64,000 nucleotides of DNA from Pseudomonas syringae pv. cilantro (GTDB taxonomy: Bacteria > Pseudomonadota > Gammaproteobacteria > Pseudomonadales > Pseudomonadaceae): assembly GCF_001293775.1 (NCBI RefSeq), contig NZ_LGLN01000033.1:307955-371954 (forward strand), read 5' to 3'. Under the pieces are notes generated by a model. That model saw nothing but the letters and a program-made list of their open reading frames with translations, did no database searches and had not been told where the DNA came from. A program made the position numbers and the translations under genes. Below are positions 8,217 to 17,424 of this stretch, piece by piece (positions within the stretch are counted from its first letter, which is position 1; the number at the start of each line of letters is the position of its first letter).

Positions 8217-10400
8217 ATGCTCAAGAATTCCCTGGCTGCTGTCGAAGGTGCAGGCCGCACGGCGCGCAACGTAGTGCGCAAAAGCGTGCTGGCGATCTCG
8301 CTGCTGAGCTGTTCCACCTTGGCGTCTGCGTTGGGGCTGGGTGAAATCAGCCTGCATTCGGCACTCAACCAGCCGCTCAACGCCGAGATCGAGCTGCTGG
8401 AGACCGGTGGCCTGAGCAGCGAAGACATCGTCGCCAGGCTCGCTTCGCCCGAGGCCTTCGCCAAAGCCGGCATCGAGCGGGTGTTCTTCCTCAACGATCT
8501 GCGCTTCACGCCAGTGCTGCGTGGTGACCGCGGTGTCATACGGGTGGTTTCCAGCAAGCCGGTCACCGAACCCTATCTGAGCTTCCTCGTGCAACTGGCG
8601 CGTCCAAATGGCGACTTGCTGCACGAATACACTTTGCTGCTCGATCCTGCCACTTCGCCCCAAGGCCTGGCCGCCACGCGCAGCCGCAATCAGCTGCGTT
8701 CGGCCAGCTCGGCACCGGAAAGCCGCATGCCGGTGGCGCCGCCCGCAGCGGTGCAAGGCAAGCATTACACAGTGGTCAGCGGCGACACGCTGAATGGTAT
8801 CGCCAGCCGGCTGCAAGGCCCGGGCAACAAGGTCTCGGCGAGTCAGTTGGCCGAGGGTATCCGCTTGCTCAACCCGCAGGTGTTCGCCAGTGGTGCGAGC
8901 AGCGGGCTTAAAGTGGGCCAAGACCTGCTGCTGCCCGACTCGGCGGTCATGCCCACGGCCAGCAATGCCGTTGCGCCTGCTGCCGCGCCAACGCCGCCTG
9001 CGGAATTGCAACGCACGGCCGACCAGCTATCGACCGCTGCGATTGAACACCAGCAGTTGACCCAGTCGCTGGAAGCCCTCAAAGCCCAGACTCAGGACCT
9101 GCAAGAGCAGATGAGCGGCAAGGACAAGCAGATCATCGCTCTGCGCAGCGACCTGGCGCTGGCGCAGTCCGCCGCGCGACCTGCTGCCACCCCGGTCAAT
9201 CCGCCCGCCGTGCCTGTTGCACCCGTGCAGACGCCGGTCGCTACGGCACCGAGCGAACCGTTTATCAGCGTGCCGATCCTGCTCGCGGCTTTATTGATTG
9301 TGGGGCTGCTGCTGGCGCTGGTCTATTCGAAGCGTCGTCAACGCAAACTGACTGCGACCCCGGCGACGACGCCGGACGAGCCGTTGATCAAACCTGCGCA
9401 GGCCGCCATGCTCCCGGTTTTCGAAGTGCCTGCCGTCGCGCCGCCGCAACCGTCATCTCCGCCCGCAGCGGCAAGAACCGCAACGCCGCAACGTGCGGCC
9501 AGTGCGGTTCCGGATGCGCTGGACGGCGTCAGCATCTACATCGCCTACGGGCGTTTCAGCGAGGCGATGGGCATTTTGCGCAGCGCGCTCGAGAAGCAGC
9601 CGGAGCGGGACGATATTCGTGTCAGGCTGCTGGAATTGCTGGCAGAGCAGGGTGATGGCGTCGGGTTTGTCCGTGAGGAGCGTTCGGCGTTGGAACACGG
9701 TGTCGATCCGCAGACTATTCAGGACATCCGCGATCGCTTCCCGCAACTCAAGGCTGCCGACGTCGTGCCTTCACCCGTGCCTGCTGCGAGCATTCCGCTA
9801 GCGGCGGCCGCTGCTGCCAGCGCGCTGTCTATCGATAAAGCCGACGATGTCTTGCAGGCCGACCTTCAGCCCGAGCCGGTCGCGCAGCTCGACGAGACCA
9901 CCGCCGCCGCCCTGAACCCGCAGCACGCCGATGAGTTCCAGTTGAACCTCGATGACCTGTCGATGGATGCTGACTGGGACCTGGTCGATCCGTTCGACAG
10001 CCCGCCGCCGCGCAGCAAACCTGTAGTCGAGACCCCGCCCGCTGAAGTGGACCCCGGTTTCTCTTCGGACCTGACCCGGCTACCGGAGGTTTTTGAGCTG
10101 TCTGACGAGCAGTTCCTCAGCGATTTCGCCGAGCCCGATGCCGTTGAGCCCATTGAAGTCGTCGCCCCTTCGGCGGTCGACGACCTGAGCGACGAGTTCC
10201 TCGACAGCTTCATGAACGATGATTCGGATTTCGACCTGCTCGATCTCGAAGAGCCGCCCTTGAGTCAGATCAATCAGGCTCAGGTACTGATTGAAGACGG
10301 GCAGGTCGAGTCGGCCCGAGAACTTCTGCAACAGGTCATTGACGAGTCCGACGAAGAACATCGGCGCATGGCCCGGGAATTGTTGGCGCGCATCAGTTGA
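8217..10400 (+). CDS. FimV/HubP-family polar protein (LysM, TPR)
   Basis: A 727-residue envelope protein of the FimV/HubP family, which organises the cell pole and type IV pilus or flagellar functions. Visible order: an N-terminal hydrophobic export segment ending near LASALGLGEI; the FimV N-terminal domain (LHSALNQPLNAEIELL ... VFFLNDLRFTPVL); a LysM peptidoglycan-binding motif (HYTVVSGDTLNGIASRLQ); a coiled-coil stretch; one transmembrane helix (ILLAALLIVGLLLALVYS) followed by basic residues; an Ala/Pro linker; and an acidic cytoplasmic tail with TPR-like segments (YGRFSEAMGILRSALEKQP) and the FimV C-terminal motif (INQAQVLIEDGQVESARELL). ATG 8217 has AAGGG 6 bases upstream and is preferred to an earlier in-frame start. 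It is shorter than canonical FimV and probably a paralogue. Confidence 0.85.
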   Translation: MLKNSLAAVEGAGRTARNVVRKSVLAISLLSCSTLASALGLGEISLHSALNQPLNAEIELLETGGLSSEDIVARLASPEAFAKAGIERVFFLNDLRFTPVLRGDRGVIRVVSSKPVTEPYLSFLVQLARPNGDLLHEYTLLLDPATSPQGLAATRSRNQLRSASSAPESRMPVAPPAAVQGKHYTVVSGDTLNGIASRLQGPGNKVSASQLAEGIRLLNPQVFASGASSGLKVGQDLLLPDSAVMPTASNAVAPAAAPTPPAELQRTADQLSTAAIEHQQLTQSLEALKAQTQDLQEQMSGKDKQIIALRSDLALAQSAARPAATPVNPPAVPVAPVQTPVATAPSEPFISVPILLAALLIVGLLLALVYSKRRQRKLTATPATTPDEPLIKPAQAAMLPVFEVPAVAPPQPSSPPAAARTATPQRAASAVPDALDGVSIYIAYGRFSEAMGILRSALEKQPERDDIRVRLLELLAEQGDGVGFVREERSALEHGVDPQTIQDIRDRFPQLKAADVVPSPVPAASIPLAAAAAASALSIDKADDVLQADLQPEPVAQLDETTAAALNPQHADEFQLNLDDLSMDADWDLVDPFDSPPPRSKPVVETPPAEVDPGFSSDLTRLPEVFELSDEQFLSDFAEPDAVEPIEVVAPSAVDDLSDEFLDSFMNDDSDFDLLDLEEPPLSQINQAQVLIEDGQVESARELLQQVIDESDEEHRRMARELLARIS

Positions 10401-10492
10401 ACGCAAAAGTTCTGCTAAGAATGTGTTGAAACCGGTCCTGCATTTCGCGCAAGACCGGCACGGAATATCGAGTATTTCAAGGAGTGGATTTA

Positions 10493-12058
10493 ATGCGCGT
10501 CAATATGCCCATCACCCAGACTGAACGAACGTTTCCGGCATCTGAACGCCTGATTTCCACCACCGACCTCAACAGTCACATTACCTATTGCAACGACGCC
10601 TTCGTCACCCTGAGCGGCTTTACCCGTGAAGAACTGGTCGGGCAGCCGCATAACCTGGTGCGCCACCCGGACATGCCCGTTTCGGTGTTTGCGCACATGT
10701 GGGAAACCATCAAACAGGGCAAACCCTGGATGGGCGTGGTCAAGAACCGCTCCAAACAGGGCGATTATTACTGGGTCAGCGCTTACGTTACGGCCGTGTA
10801 CGAAAATGGCCGCATCGTCGGTTACGAGTCCGTGCGTTCGCTGCCGACCCGCGATCAGGTACGTCGCGCCGAAGCCTTGTATGCGCGACTGCGTGCGGGC
10901 AAACCGGCCGTGTCCGCGACCAGCACGGCGGCTTACTACCTGGTTCGCCAGCTGCCGATGATCCTCTGCGCCCTGGCGCTCGCTGCCGGCGTCTACCTGC
11001 TGGACGATCTGCCTTCGATCATCATGATTCCGATCGTGATGGTTGCCTTGGGCAGTTATCTGGAAATGCGTCAACGCAGCAGTATCAGCAAGACGCTTGC
11101 AGAACATCCCAAAGCATTCACCAGTGCGCTGGTCGCGCTGACTTACAGCGACAACCGTGGCCCGCAGGCGCAACTCGATCTGGCCATGCTCAGTGAAGAA
11201 GCGCGCTTGCAGACCGCATTGACGCGACTGGCCGATACCGGTGAAAGCGTTCGTCAGCATGCCGGGCGATCGGCGCAACTGTCGCTGCGTCAGGCAGAGT
11301 CGCTGGATCAGCAGCGCAGCGAAGCCGATCAATCGGCGACGGCGATCAACCAGATGGCCGCGACCATTCAGGAAGTCACCCACAACGTACAGAACACCGC
11401 CCATGCTGCCGAGGAAGCCGACAAGCTGGCGCAACAGGGGCGCGGCCTGGCCGATGAGAGCCTGCTGGCGATTCGTCACATGGCCAACTCGGTCACCGAC
11501 ATCGGCAGCGCCGTGGGCGAGCTGGCTGATGCGACACAGTCGATTGTCAGCGTGGTGGACGTGATCAACGCCATCGCTCAGCAAACCAACCTGCTGGCGC
11601 TCAATGCGGCCATTGAAGCGGCGCGCGCGGGTGAGCAGGGACGTGGTTTCGCGGTGGTGGCCGATGAGGTGCGCTCGCTGGCGTCACGCACGCAGTCCTC
11701 GACCGAGCAGATTCAGCAGATCATCACCTCACTGCGCGACAACGCCAACCGGGCAGTGCTGACGGCCAACAAAGGCGAGCAGATTTCGCTGGAAAGCGTC
11801 GCCAGCGTCGAGGCAGTGCAGAAGGCGCTGGACGGGATCAGCCAGGCCGTGAGCCGCATCACCGGCATGAGTCAGCAAATGGCTTCAGCGTCCGAAGAAC
11901 AAAGCCACGTCGCGGAAAACATCAGCCAGCAAATCACCCGCATTGCCCAACTCTGCGACCAAAGCGCCGCCCAGGCGCAACAAGGCTCACAGATCAGCAC
12001 CGAACTGGAAGAAATGGCGCAGTACCTGCACAGCCTGGCGGAGCGATTCAGCCGATAG
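10493..12058 (+). CDS. Methyl-accepting chemotaxis protein with N-terminal PAS (Aer-like)
   Basis: A 521-residue chemoreceptor with an Aer-like layout. An N-terminal PAS domain ([19 protein letters not shown] ... LVRHPDMP) is of the type that binds FAD in energy-taxis receptors. Two closely spaced hydrophobic segments follow ([20 protein letters not shown] and [15 protein letters not shown]), so there is no periplasmic sensor domain. The signalling domain has the invariant hairpin tip ([19 protein letters not shown], then [15 protein letters not shown]). It therefore probably senses a cytoplasmic redox or energy cue and signals to CheA/CheW. ATG 10493 has AAGGAG about 8 bases upstream; a GTG at 10484 overlaps that site and is less likely. 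A REP-type repeat begins 57 bases after the stop. Confidence 0.92.
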   Translation: MRVNMPITQTERTFPASERLISTTDLNSHITYCNDAFVTLSGFTREELVGQPHNLVRHPDMPVSVFAHMWETIKQGKPWMGVVKNRSKQGDYYWVSAYVTAVYENGRIVGYESVRSLPTRDQVRRAEALYARLRAGKPAVSATSTAAYYLVRQLPMILCALALAAGVYLLDDLPSIIMIPIVMVALGSYLEMRQRSSISKTLAEHPKAFTSALVALTYSDNRGPQAQLDLAMLSEEARLQTALTRLADTGESVRQHAGRSAQLSLRQAESLDQQRSEADQSATAINQMAATIQEVTHNVQNTAHAAEEADKLAQQGRGLADESLLAIRHMANSVTDIGSAVGELADATQSIVSVVDVINAIAQQTNLLALNAAIEAARAGEQGRGFAVVADEVRSLASRTQSSTEQIQQIITSLRDNANRAVLTANKGEQISLESVASVEAVQKALDGISQAVSRITGMSQQMASASEEQSHVAENISQQITRIAQLCDQSAAQAQQGSQISTELEEMAQYLHSLAERFSR

Positions 12059-12114
12059 ACTCGGGGGAGAGGCTTTTGCCCGCAGAGCGCGACAGAGAGC
12101 GGACCGGACCGGGT

Positions 12115-12208
12115 GTGGGAGCGGACTTGTCCGCGAACTGCCGGGAACCGGCAGCAAAACCGGTACACACGGTATATCAGAGGTAATTAATTTCAGGGCC
12201 GCTTCGCA
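12115..12208. repeat. REP-type palindromic repeat, left copy
   Basis: The element opens GTGGGAGCGGACTTGTCCGC, containing the inverted repeat GCGGAC/GTCCGC, and continues with a second palindrome CTGCCGGGAACCGGCAG. It aligns with 15681-15784 over its length with scattered substitutions and one small indel. The two copies are in the same orientation and bracket the autotransporter gene. Confidence 0.8.
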
Positions 12209-12534
12209 ACCCATCGCAGTCGGACAACTTTCTCTTCTCTGAATAATTAACAAACTTAACGAGCTGTTACTGGAAATACGCCGTGCGAAACTGCAAAAGT
12301 ACAAGTGCGTGCAATTAGATAGCCACTACTAAAGCCGAGTAAACCATCCGTCAGTCACTCAAATAAACCCAATAAATTCAAATGGATATCACTGATAAAT
12401 ATAACCAGTAATGCGTTATCCATATAATTGAAAGTCTGTATCAAAATTGAAATAAATCTGTTGCCAAGTGTTTAACTGCGGATTATGTTCGGGTCCTGCT
12501 CAATGAAGAGCCGACCATTAACAGGTGTGCAAGG
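12209..12534. promoter_or_regulatory. AT-rich upstream region of the autotransporter gene
   Basis: About 325 bases, distinctly AT-rich compared with the flanks, with no supportable gene. It holds TGCAAAAGTACAAGTGCGT at 12292-12310, which matches 12536-12554 at the autotransporter start with 18 of 19 bases. Several AT-rich boxes could serve as -10 elements but none pairs convincingly with a -35. Confidence 0.5.
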
Positions 12535-15500
12535 ATGCAAAAGTTCAAGTGCGTTAGTGCTGTGCGTTATTCGTTCAAGCCTGTAGCAACGGGCGCACTT
12601 TTCGCCCTGTCTTTCTCGTTTGTCGGCTCGGCCCAAGCAGATTACATCGAGCAGGGTAAGCCGGGTGATGCCGCCAGTTGGCGCTCGGCAGAATTTCAGA
12701 GTGACTGGGGCCTGGGCCGCATTCAGGCGGATCAAGCCTACGCTGCGGGCATCACCGGAGCAGGCATCAAAATCGGTGCGCTGGACTCGGGTTTCGATCC
12801 GTCCCACCCGGAAGCCACACCGTCGCGCTATCACGCAGTCACCGCCAGCGGCACCTACGTCGATGGTTCGCCATTCAGCGTCACCGGCGCGATCAACCCG
12901 AACAACGACACCCACGGCACACACGTCACCGGCACCATGGGCGCCGCGCGTGATGGCGAGGGTATGCACGGCGTGGCGTACAACGCGCAAATCTACGTCG
13001 GCAACACCAATCAGAACGACAGTTTCCTGTTCGGCCCCAACCCCGATCCGCAGTATTTCAAAGCGGTGTACGGCGCACTGGCGGATGCCGGCGTGCGCGC
13101 GATCAACAACAGTTGGGGCAGCCAGCCGTCCGACGTGACCTACGCCACCGAAGCCGGCATGCGCGCGGCCTACGCTCAGCATTACAACAGGGGCACCTGG
13201 CTGGACGAAGCGGCCGATGTGTCGCGCAAGGGCGTGATCAACGTGTTCAGCGCCGGCAACTCCGGTTACGCCAACGCCAGCGTGCGCGCTTCACTGCCCT
13301 ATTTCGAGCCTGACCTCGAAGGCCACTGGCTGGCCGTGTCAGGCCTCGATGGCAGCAACGGTCAGCGCTACAACCAGTGCGGCCTGGCCAAATACTGGTG
13401 CATCACCACGCCCGGTCGGCTGATCAACGGCACCGTGCCGGGTGGCGGTTACGGCATCAAGTCCGGCACCTCGATGTCGGCACCGCATGCCACCGGCGCG
13501 CTGGCGCTGGTGATGGAACGCTTCCCCTACCTGAACAACGAGCAGGCGCTGCAAGTACTGCTGACCACCGCCACCCAGCTCGACGGCTCAGTCACTCAGG
13601 CACCGACCAGCAGCGTCGGCTGGGGCGTGGCCGATCTGCAGCGGGCGATGCGTGGTCCCGGTCAATTGCTCGGTACTTTCGACACCAATCTGGGCGCAGG
13701 CCTGACCGACATCTGGAGCAATGACATCTCCGATCAGGCGCTGCTTCAGCGTCAGGCCGAAGACGCCGCCGAACAAGCTGCATGGCAGCAAACCTTGATC
13801 AACAAAGGCTGGCAAAACGGCGTCGCCAGTACCGCCAGCCAGCAGGATCAAGCCGATTACGCAACAGGCACCGCCCGCGCGGCCGCCGCTGCACAGCGCA
13901 ATTACCAAGGCAGCCTGATCAAATCCGGCGCGGGCCGACTGATTCTGGAGGGTGCCAACACCTATCGCGGTGACACACTGGTCAACGGCGGTGTGCTGTC
14001 GGTCAACGGTTCGCTGGTCTCGGCTGTGCAAGTCAACGCGGGCGGCACGCTGGGCGGTAACGGCCAGATCGGCGGGCTGACGGCGCGCAACGGTGGCGTG
14101 GTTGCACCGGGCAATTCCATCGGCACTTTGCAGGTCAACGGCGATGTCACGCTTGAACCAGGTTCGACCTACGCCGTCGAGCTGTCGCCCACCGCCAGCG
14201 ACCGCATCGTCGCCACCGGCAGCGCCACCGTGAGCGGCGCCAACATGGCCCTGACGCTGGAAAACGACACCACCTCATTGCTCAGCAGCAACCAGACCAG
14301 CAGCGTCATCGGCCGCCAATACAACGTGCTGCAAGCGGCGGGCGGCATTCAGGGCCAGTTCGGTTCGGTCACCGACGACTATGCGTTCCTGGCTGGCAAC
14401 CTGGCCTACACCGGCACCGGCGTAACCCTCGCGCTGGCGCGTAACGGCGACAGCTTCGCCAGCGCCGCGCAAACCGACAACCAGCGCAGCGTGGCCCAGG
14501 CCATCGAGCAACTGAGTGCAGGCAACTCGGTGTACGAAAGCGTCATCCTCAGCCCGGACACCGCCACCGCACGTCGCGCATTCACTCAACTGTCCGGCGA
14601 AGTGCATCCGGCTATCGCCACACAACTGATCAACGACAGCCGCCAATTGCGCGACGCCGTAGGTGACCGCCTGCGCGTCGAAGGCCTGTACGACCAGCCG
14701 GCAGCGGGTCGCGAAGACAACTCGGTATGGGTCAAGGCACTCGGCGCGTGGGGCAAAAACGCCGACAGCAGCGACAGCGCCAGCTCGACCTCATCGCTGG
14801 GCGGCCTGCTCGCCGGTGTCGACGGCCTGATCAGCGACCACACCCGTCTGGGCGCAATGGCAGGCTACAGCGACACCTCGCTCAGCCTGGGCGACGACAC
14901 CCATTCGCGCGCATCGGCAGACAGCTACCACCTGGGCGCGTACATCGGCCACGAACAGGGCGCCTTACGCCTGACCGCAGGCGCGTCGCACAGCTGGCAC
15001 CGCATCGACGTGAAACGCGACCTGCAATTCGGGCAGTTCTCCGACCGCCAGAAGGTCAAGCGTGATGCCCGGTCGAGCCAGGTCTTCACAGAAGCCGCCT
15101 ACCGCCTGAACCTGCAACCGCTGGCACTGGAACCGTTCGCCAACCTCGCTTACGTGCACTTCGACAGCGACAGCTTCACCGAAAAAGGCGGCGCCACGGC
15201 TCTTAAAGGCAGCGACGACACCCGCGACACCGTGCTCTCAACCTTGGGCATGCGCGCCGGCAACCGCTTCAACCTCAACGACACCCAAAAACTCGACGTC
15301 TCCGCCACCCTCGGCTGGCAACACAACCTGAGCGACACCTCGGCCGAGCAACACCTGGCCTTCGCCAGCGCAGGCAACAGCTTCAACACCCAAAGTGTCT
15401 CAATGGACCGCGACGCCGCCGCAGTCGGCACCCGCGCCAGCCTCACGCTGGGCAAGGACGCACGCATCAACCTGGACTACAACGGCTTGCTGGGTGCACG

Positions 15501-15546
15501 GGATAAAACCCATGGCGTAGGTCTTTCGTTGGATTGGCAGTTCTGA
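12535..15546 (+). CDS. Subtilisin-like serine protease autotransporter (type Va)
   Basis: A 1003-residue type Va autotransporter with an S8 protease passenger. The signal peptide ends near VGSAQA (residue ~35). The catalytic triad is visible: Asp84 in GALDSGFD, His127 in NDTHGTHV, Ser313 in GTSMSAPH; Asn242 (SAGNSG) is the expected oxyanion residue. A linker and the passenger-associated repeat (GRLILEGANTYRGDTLVNGG, about 465-485) follow. The last ~270 residues form the translocating beta-barrel, ending DWQF with the C-terminal Phe typical of outer-membrane barrels. It probably cleaves surface or secreted proteins; substrates cannot be read from sequence. A 10-bp hairpin follows the stop and REP-type repeats flank the gene, which stands alone. 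ATG 12535 is chosen because it opens a signal peptide, though AAGG sits very close to it. Confidence 0.92.
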   Translation: MQKFKCVSAVRYSFKPVATGALFALSFSFVGSAQADYIEQGKPGDAASWRSAEFQSDWGLGRIQADQAYAAGITGAGIKIGALDSGFDPSHPEATPSRYHAVTASGTYVDGSPFSVTGAINPNNDTHGTHVTGTMGAARDGEGMHGVAYNAQIYVGNTNQNDSFLFGPNPDPQYFKAVYGALADAGVRAINNSWGSQPSDVTYATEAGMRAAYAQHYNRGTWLDEAADVSRKGVINVFSAGNSGYANASVRASLPYFEPDLEGHWLAVSGLDGSNGQRYNQCGLAKYWCITTPGRLINGTVPGGGYGIKSGTSMSAPHATGALALVMERFPYLNNEQALQVLLTTATQLDGSVTQAPTSSVGWGVADLQRAMRGPGQLLGTFDTNLGAGLTDIWSNDISDQALLQRQAEDAAEQAAWQQTLINKGWQNGVASTASQQDQADYATGTARAAAAAQRNYQGSLIKSGAGRLILEGANTYRGDTLVNGGVLSVNGSLVSAVQVNAGGTLGGNGQIGGLTARNGGVVAPGNSIGTLQVNGDVTLEPGSTYAVELSPTASDRIVATGSATVSGANMALTLENDTTSLLSSNQTSSVIGRQYNVLQAAGGIQGQFGSVTDDYAFLAGNLAYTGTGVTLALARNGDSFASAAQTDNQRSVAQAIEQLSAGNSVYESVILSPDTATARRAFTQLSGEVHPAIATQLINDSRQLRDAVGDRLRVEGLYDQPAAGREDNSVWVKALGAWGKNADSSDSASSTSSLGGLLAGVDGLISDHTRLGAMAGYSDTSLSLGDDTHSRASADSYHLGAYIGHEQGALRLTAGASHSWHRIDVKRDLQFGQFSDRQKVKRDARSSQVFTEAAYRLNLQPLALEPFANLAYVHFDSDSFTEKGGATALKGSDDTRDTVLSTLGMRAGNRFNLNDTQKLDVSATLGWQHNLSDTSAEQHLAFASAGNSFNTQSVSMDRDAAAVGTRASLTLGKDARINLDYNGLLGARDKTHGVGLSLDWQF

Positions 15547-15554
15547 TGGAGGAT

Positions 15555-15582
15555 GCCTGCGGGGTCTAGTAGCCCCGCAGGC
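15555..15582 (+). terminator. Strong hairpin after the autotransporter gene
   Basis: GCCTGCGGGG and CCCCGCAGGC form a perfect 10-bp stem with an 8-base loop, 8 bases after the stop codon. A U-tract is lacking, so it may act as an mRNA 3'-end stabiliser rather than a classical terminator. Confidence 0.6.
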
Positions 15583-15680
15583 TCCTGTGGTGCCCATCGC
15601 CCTCACGACGCTCAACGTCAAATCTTGGTCATCACGTAAATGCTGGATCACTCACAGCCCCTGGCTTCTGGCCAAAGGCC

Positions 15681-15784
15681 GTGGGAGCGGACTCGTCCGC
15701 GAACTGCCGGGAACCGGCAGCAAAATCAGTGCATGCGGTACATCAGGTATAACCGAGGTGACCTGTTCCAGGGCTGCTTCGCCG
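15681..15784. repeat. REP-type palindromic repeat, right copy
   Basis: Starts GTGGGAGCGGACTCGTCCGC and carries the same second palindrome CTGCCGGGAACCGGCAG as the copy at 12115. The remainder of 15583-15920 holds nothing else I can support as a gene. Confidence 0.8.
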
Positions 15785-15920
15785 CAGTAATAACCTCCTG
15801 AAACGGCCACTGCCTCAAAGTACAAGCACGCCCTCCAGACTCGTCAGGAAGACCATATTGTCTGTCAGTAAATCGTTGGCCCTTTTCAGATTACTGTCTG
15901 ATTGACTCGCTACTCATAAC

Positions 15921-16217
15921 TCATGGAGTTTCTTTTTGTTTTATATTTTGTGATGGCAGTGACAGTGCGTAGATAACGGGCATGCATAAAGATATCCAGC
16001 CAAGCGTAGGGTTTTCAGCTTCTCCTATGATAGGCAGGGTTCCATAGGCGACAAATTTTAAATGAAAATACCCGCAGCCTATGTTGTAGCTCATGACACT
16101 CCATGATTTTAGTGAGGTGAAGGCAGCTCCTGAAAATCTGTACCTGGCCCACAACGTCGGGAAATAAAAAACGGCAGTAAAAAATATATAAAACACATAA
16201 AAACTGATATCACTCAT
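15921..16217 (-). CDS. Small membrane protein, putative immunity protein 2 (paralogue of 16377-16709)
   Basis: A 98-residue protein with hydrophobic segments at its N-terminus (FYVFYIFFTAVFYF) and C-terminal half (LGWISLCMPVIYALSL). Over a 60-residue core it is identical to the product of 16377-16709 at 26 positions by eye, sharing FY-P-L-ARY, W-S, YN, Y-HL-F, G-LP, G and GW-S. Its ATG overlaps by 8 bases the stop of a detached effector-like tail just upstream, exactly as its paralogue overlaps the full-length DUF4225 gene. Family function is unknown to me. An immunity role is inferred from order, overlap, membrane nature and duplication. Confidence 0.7.
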   Translation of the reverse strand: MSDISFYVFYIFFTAVFYFPTLWARYRFSGAAFTSLKSWSVMSYNIGCGYFHLKFVAYGTLPIIGEAENPTLGWISLCMPVIYALSLPSQNIKQKETP

Positions 16218-16389
16218 ATAGGCACGCCCATTGGTTTTTTACAGAGTGCGTAGTGAAGACGTCCGATGTGCGATCAACTCCAAAAACTACGATTGGAGTG
16301 GTCTTGTACGCGTTGAAATCGCCTTCACGGACGCGGTGCGCAAACCAGCTTCCAAGCTGATATTTCATTCTGATCTCTACTTCTTGATA
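16210..16389 (-). pseudogene. Detached C-terminal tail of a second DUF4225-type effector
   Basis: On the minus strand, an open stretch of 59 codons ending at 16210 aligns with the end of the DUF4225 protein encoded at 16702-17424. The RM-(7)-W spacing matches R187-M188 to W195, then comes D-(3)-AYK-(2)-PI, TS and a final W a few residues before the stop. The gap of only one residue and the matching end point make chance unlikely. No homologue of the first ~185 residues precedes it; instead the reading frame runs into the 3' end of 16377-16709. An internal ATG at 16368 could give a 52-residue peptide, so translation is possible. I read it as an orphan effector tail left upstream of its own immunity gene. 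Confidence 0.65.
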
Positions 16390-16709
16390 TCAAATTTCAT
16401 CCGGTCTTTTTTTCTTGGGTACCCATTTTTTTGGTTAGGGGGAGATGGAAAAGAAAATGCATGGGCGAAAATGAAAAAATACGACACCCAGCCCATAATT
16501 GAGTTATCCATATGCCCCAAGAATGGCAGTTTTCCATTTCTTGCAAAATCCAAATGAATATAAGTAAATGAGAAATTGTAGGCCAGTAGTGACCAAAAAA
16601 CAGTGGAGGACAGTTTTTTACCTGAAAGCAAATATCTTGCATACAGCGATGGTGAATAAAAAATAACGCTTGCTACTAATAGTGCGAGTAAACACAGCGC
16701 TTCATTCAT
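16377..16709 (-). CDS. Small membrane protein, putative immunity protein 1
   Basis: A 110-residue protein with an N-terminal hydrophobic helix (LCLLALLVASVIFYSPSLYA), two weaker hydrophobic segments, and a lysine-rich tail. It is the paralogue of the 98-residue protein at 15921-16217. Its ATG overlaps the stop of the DUF4225 gene by 8 bases (16702-16709), which indicates translational coupling. Such coupling plus a membrane location fits an immunity protein guarding against a neighbouring toxin, but no biochemical evidence exists in the sequence. The basic C-terminal extension beyond the paralogous core may have been acquired at the junction with the orphan tail. Confidence 0.7.
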   Translation of the reverse strand: MNEALCLLALLVASVIFYSPSLYARYLLSGKKLSSTVFWSLLAYNFSFTYIHLDFARNGKLPFLGHMDNSIMGWVSYFFIFAHAFSFPSPPNQKNGYPRKKDRMKFDIKK

Positions 16710-17424
16710 TGTTCAACTTCCATTCGCTGTGCATTCCTTTTAAGGTCATTGAATTGGATGTGCCTTCGAGTGTCAGGATTCCGATAGGTGCTATCTTGTA
16801 GGCTCTTATATAATCAGTATTTGTATAGCGAAAAAGTCTCCATGCGTCGGGCCTTAGAATCATTCTGCCCATGCCATATCCAGACAGAAGCAAGTCCATA
16901 GCACCATAAGTCATATTGCCTTCAAACTTACTTCCACCAGCAAATTTAGAAACGGCTTGGTAAGCTTTTCTTGTTGGACCTTCTGTATCAGATCTGCCTT
17001 CAATAATATTTCGCCCATTCTCATAAACGTTATTTGCACCGTGCGCGATCAATGGCATTCCAAATAAGACGCATAGCGTACCGGCGGATGCATAGCATAT
17101 GCCTAAGCCGCTCGTGATCTGAAGTGCACCAGCGGCAGCGCCTATGCCTTTTTGAGTCATCTCTGTTGACTGGCTAATCAGGCTATTCTGCTCACGCTTG
17201 ATTGCCCTCAGCCCCTCATCAACACTCTTCGCACCACTCTCAACATCCCTGACAATTCCCCGAGCGTAATAAGCCACTTCCCGATTGAATTGCAGCCTGA
17301 GCGCGCCGTCGTGTATATGCCTTGCTGATAGCGTGCAGGCTTGTCCTGACAGAAACGTTGCTGCCTGTCTGACTTGCCACAAGTCATGAGTGCCAGCCGC
17401 ATCCCGTCTAGCCGTGGTGCTCAC
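16702..17424 (-). CDS. DUF4225-domain protein, putative Hcp-linked type VI effector
   Basis: A 240-residue protein I recognise with fair confidence as DUF4225. The N-terminal half is helical and charged (QFNREVAYYARGIVRDVESG; GLRAIKREQNSLISQS). A long hydrophobic, Gly/Ala-rich segment covers residues 93-128 and could insert in a membrane. Then come ANNVYENGRNIIEGRSDTEG and a C-terminal domain around PDAWRLFRYTNTDYIRAYK. It starts with GTG overlapping the hcp stop (GTGA), so hcp and this gene are coupled. Location behind hcp and before a small membrane protein suggests a cargo effector with a membrane-directed action; toxicity is inference. The DNA is more AT-rich than the flanking core genes. 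Confidence 0.72.
   Translation of the reverse strand: MSTTARRDAAGTHDLWQVRQAATFLSGQACTLSARHIHDGALRLQFNREVAYYARGIVRDVESGAKSVDEGLRAIKREQNSLISQSTEMTQKGIGAAAGALQITSGLGICYASAGTLCVLFGMPLIAHGANNVYENGRNIIEGRSDTEGPTRKAYQAVSKFAGGSKFEGNMTYGAMDLLLSGYGMGRMILRPDAWRLFRYTNTDYIRAYKIAPIGILTLEGTSNSMTLKGMHSEWKLNNE

Noticed and set aside
16231-16557. Plus-strand 108-codon frame within the type VI cassette
   Set aside because: The minus strand here encodes the effector tail and part of the immunity-like gene, which have homologues next door; the plus frame has none.
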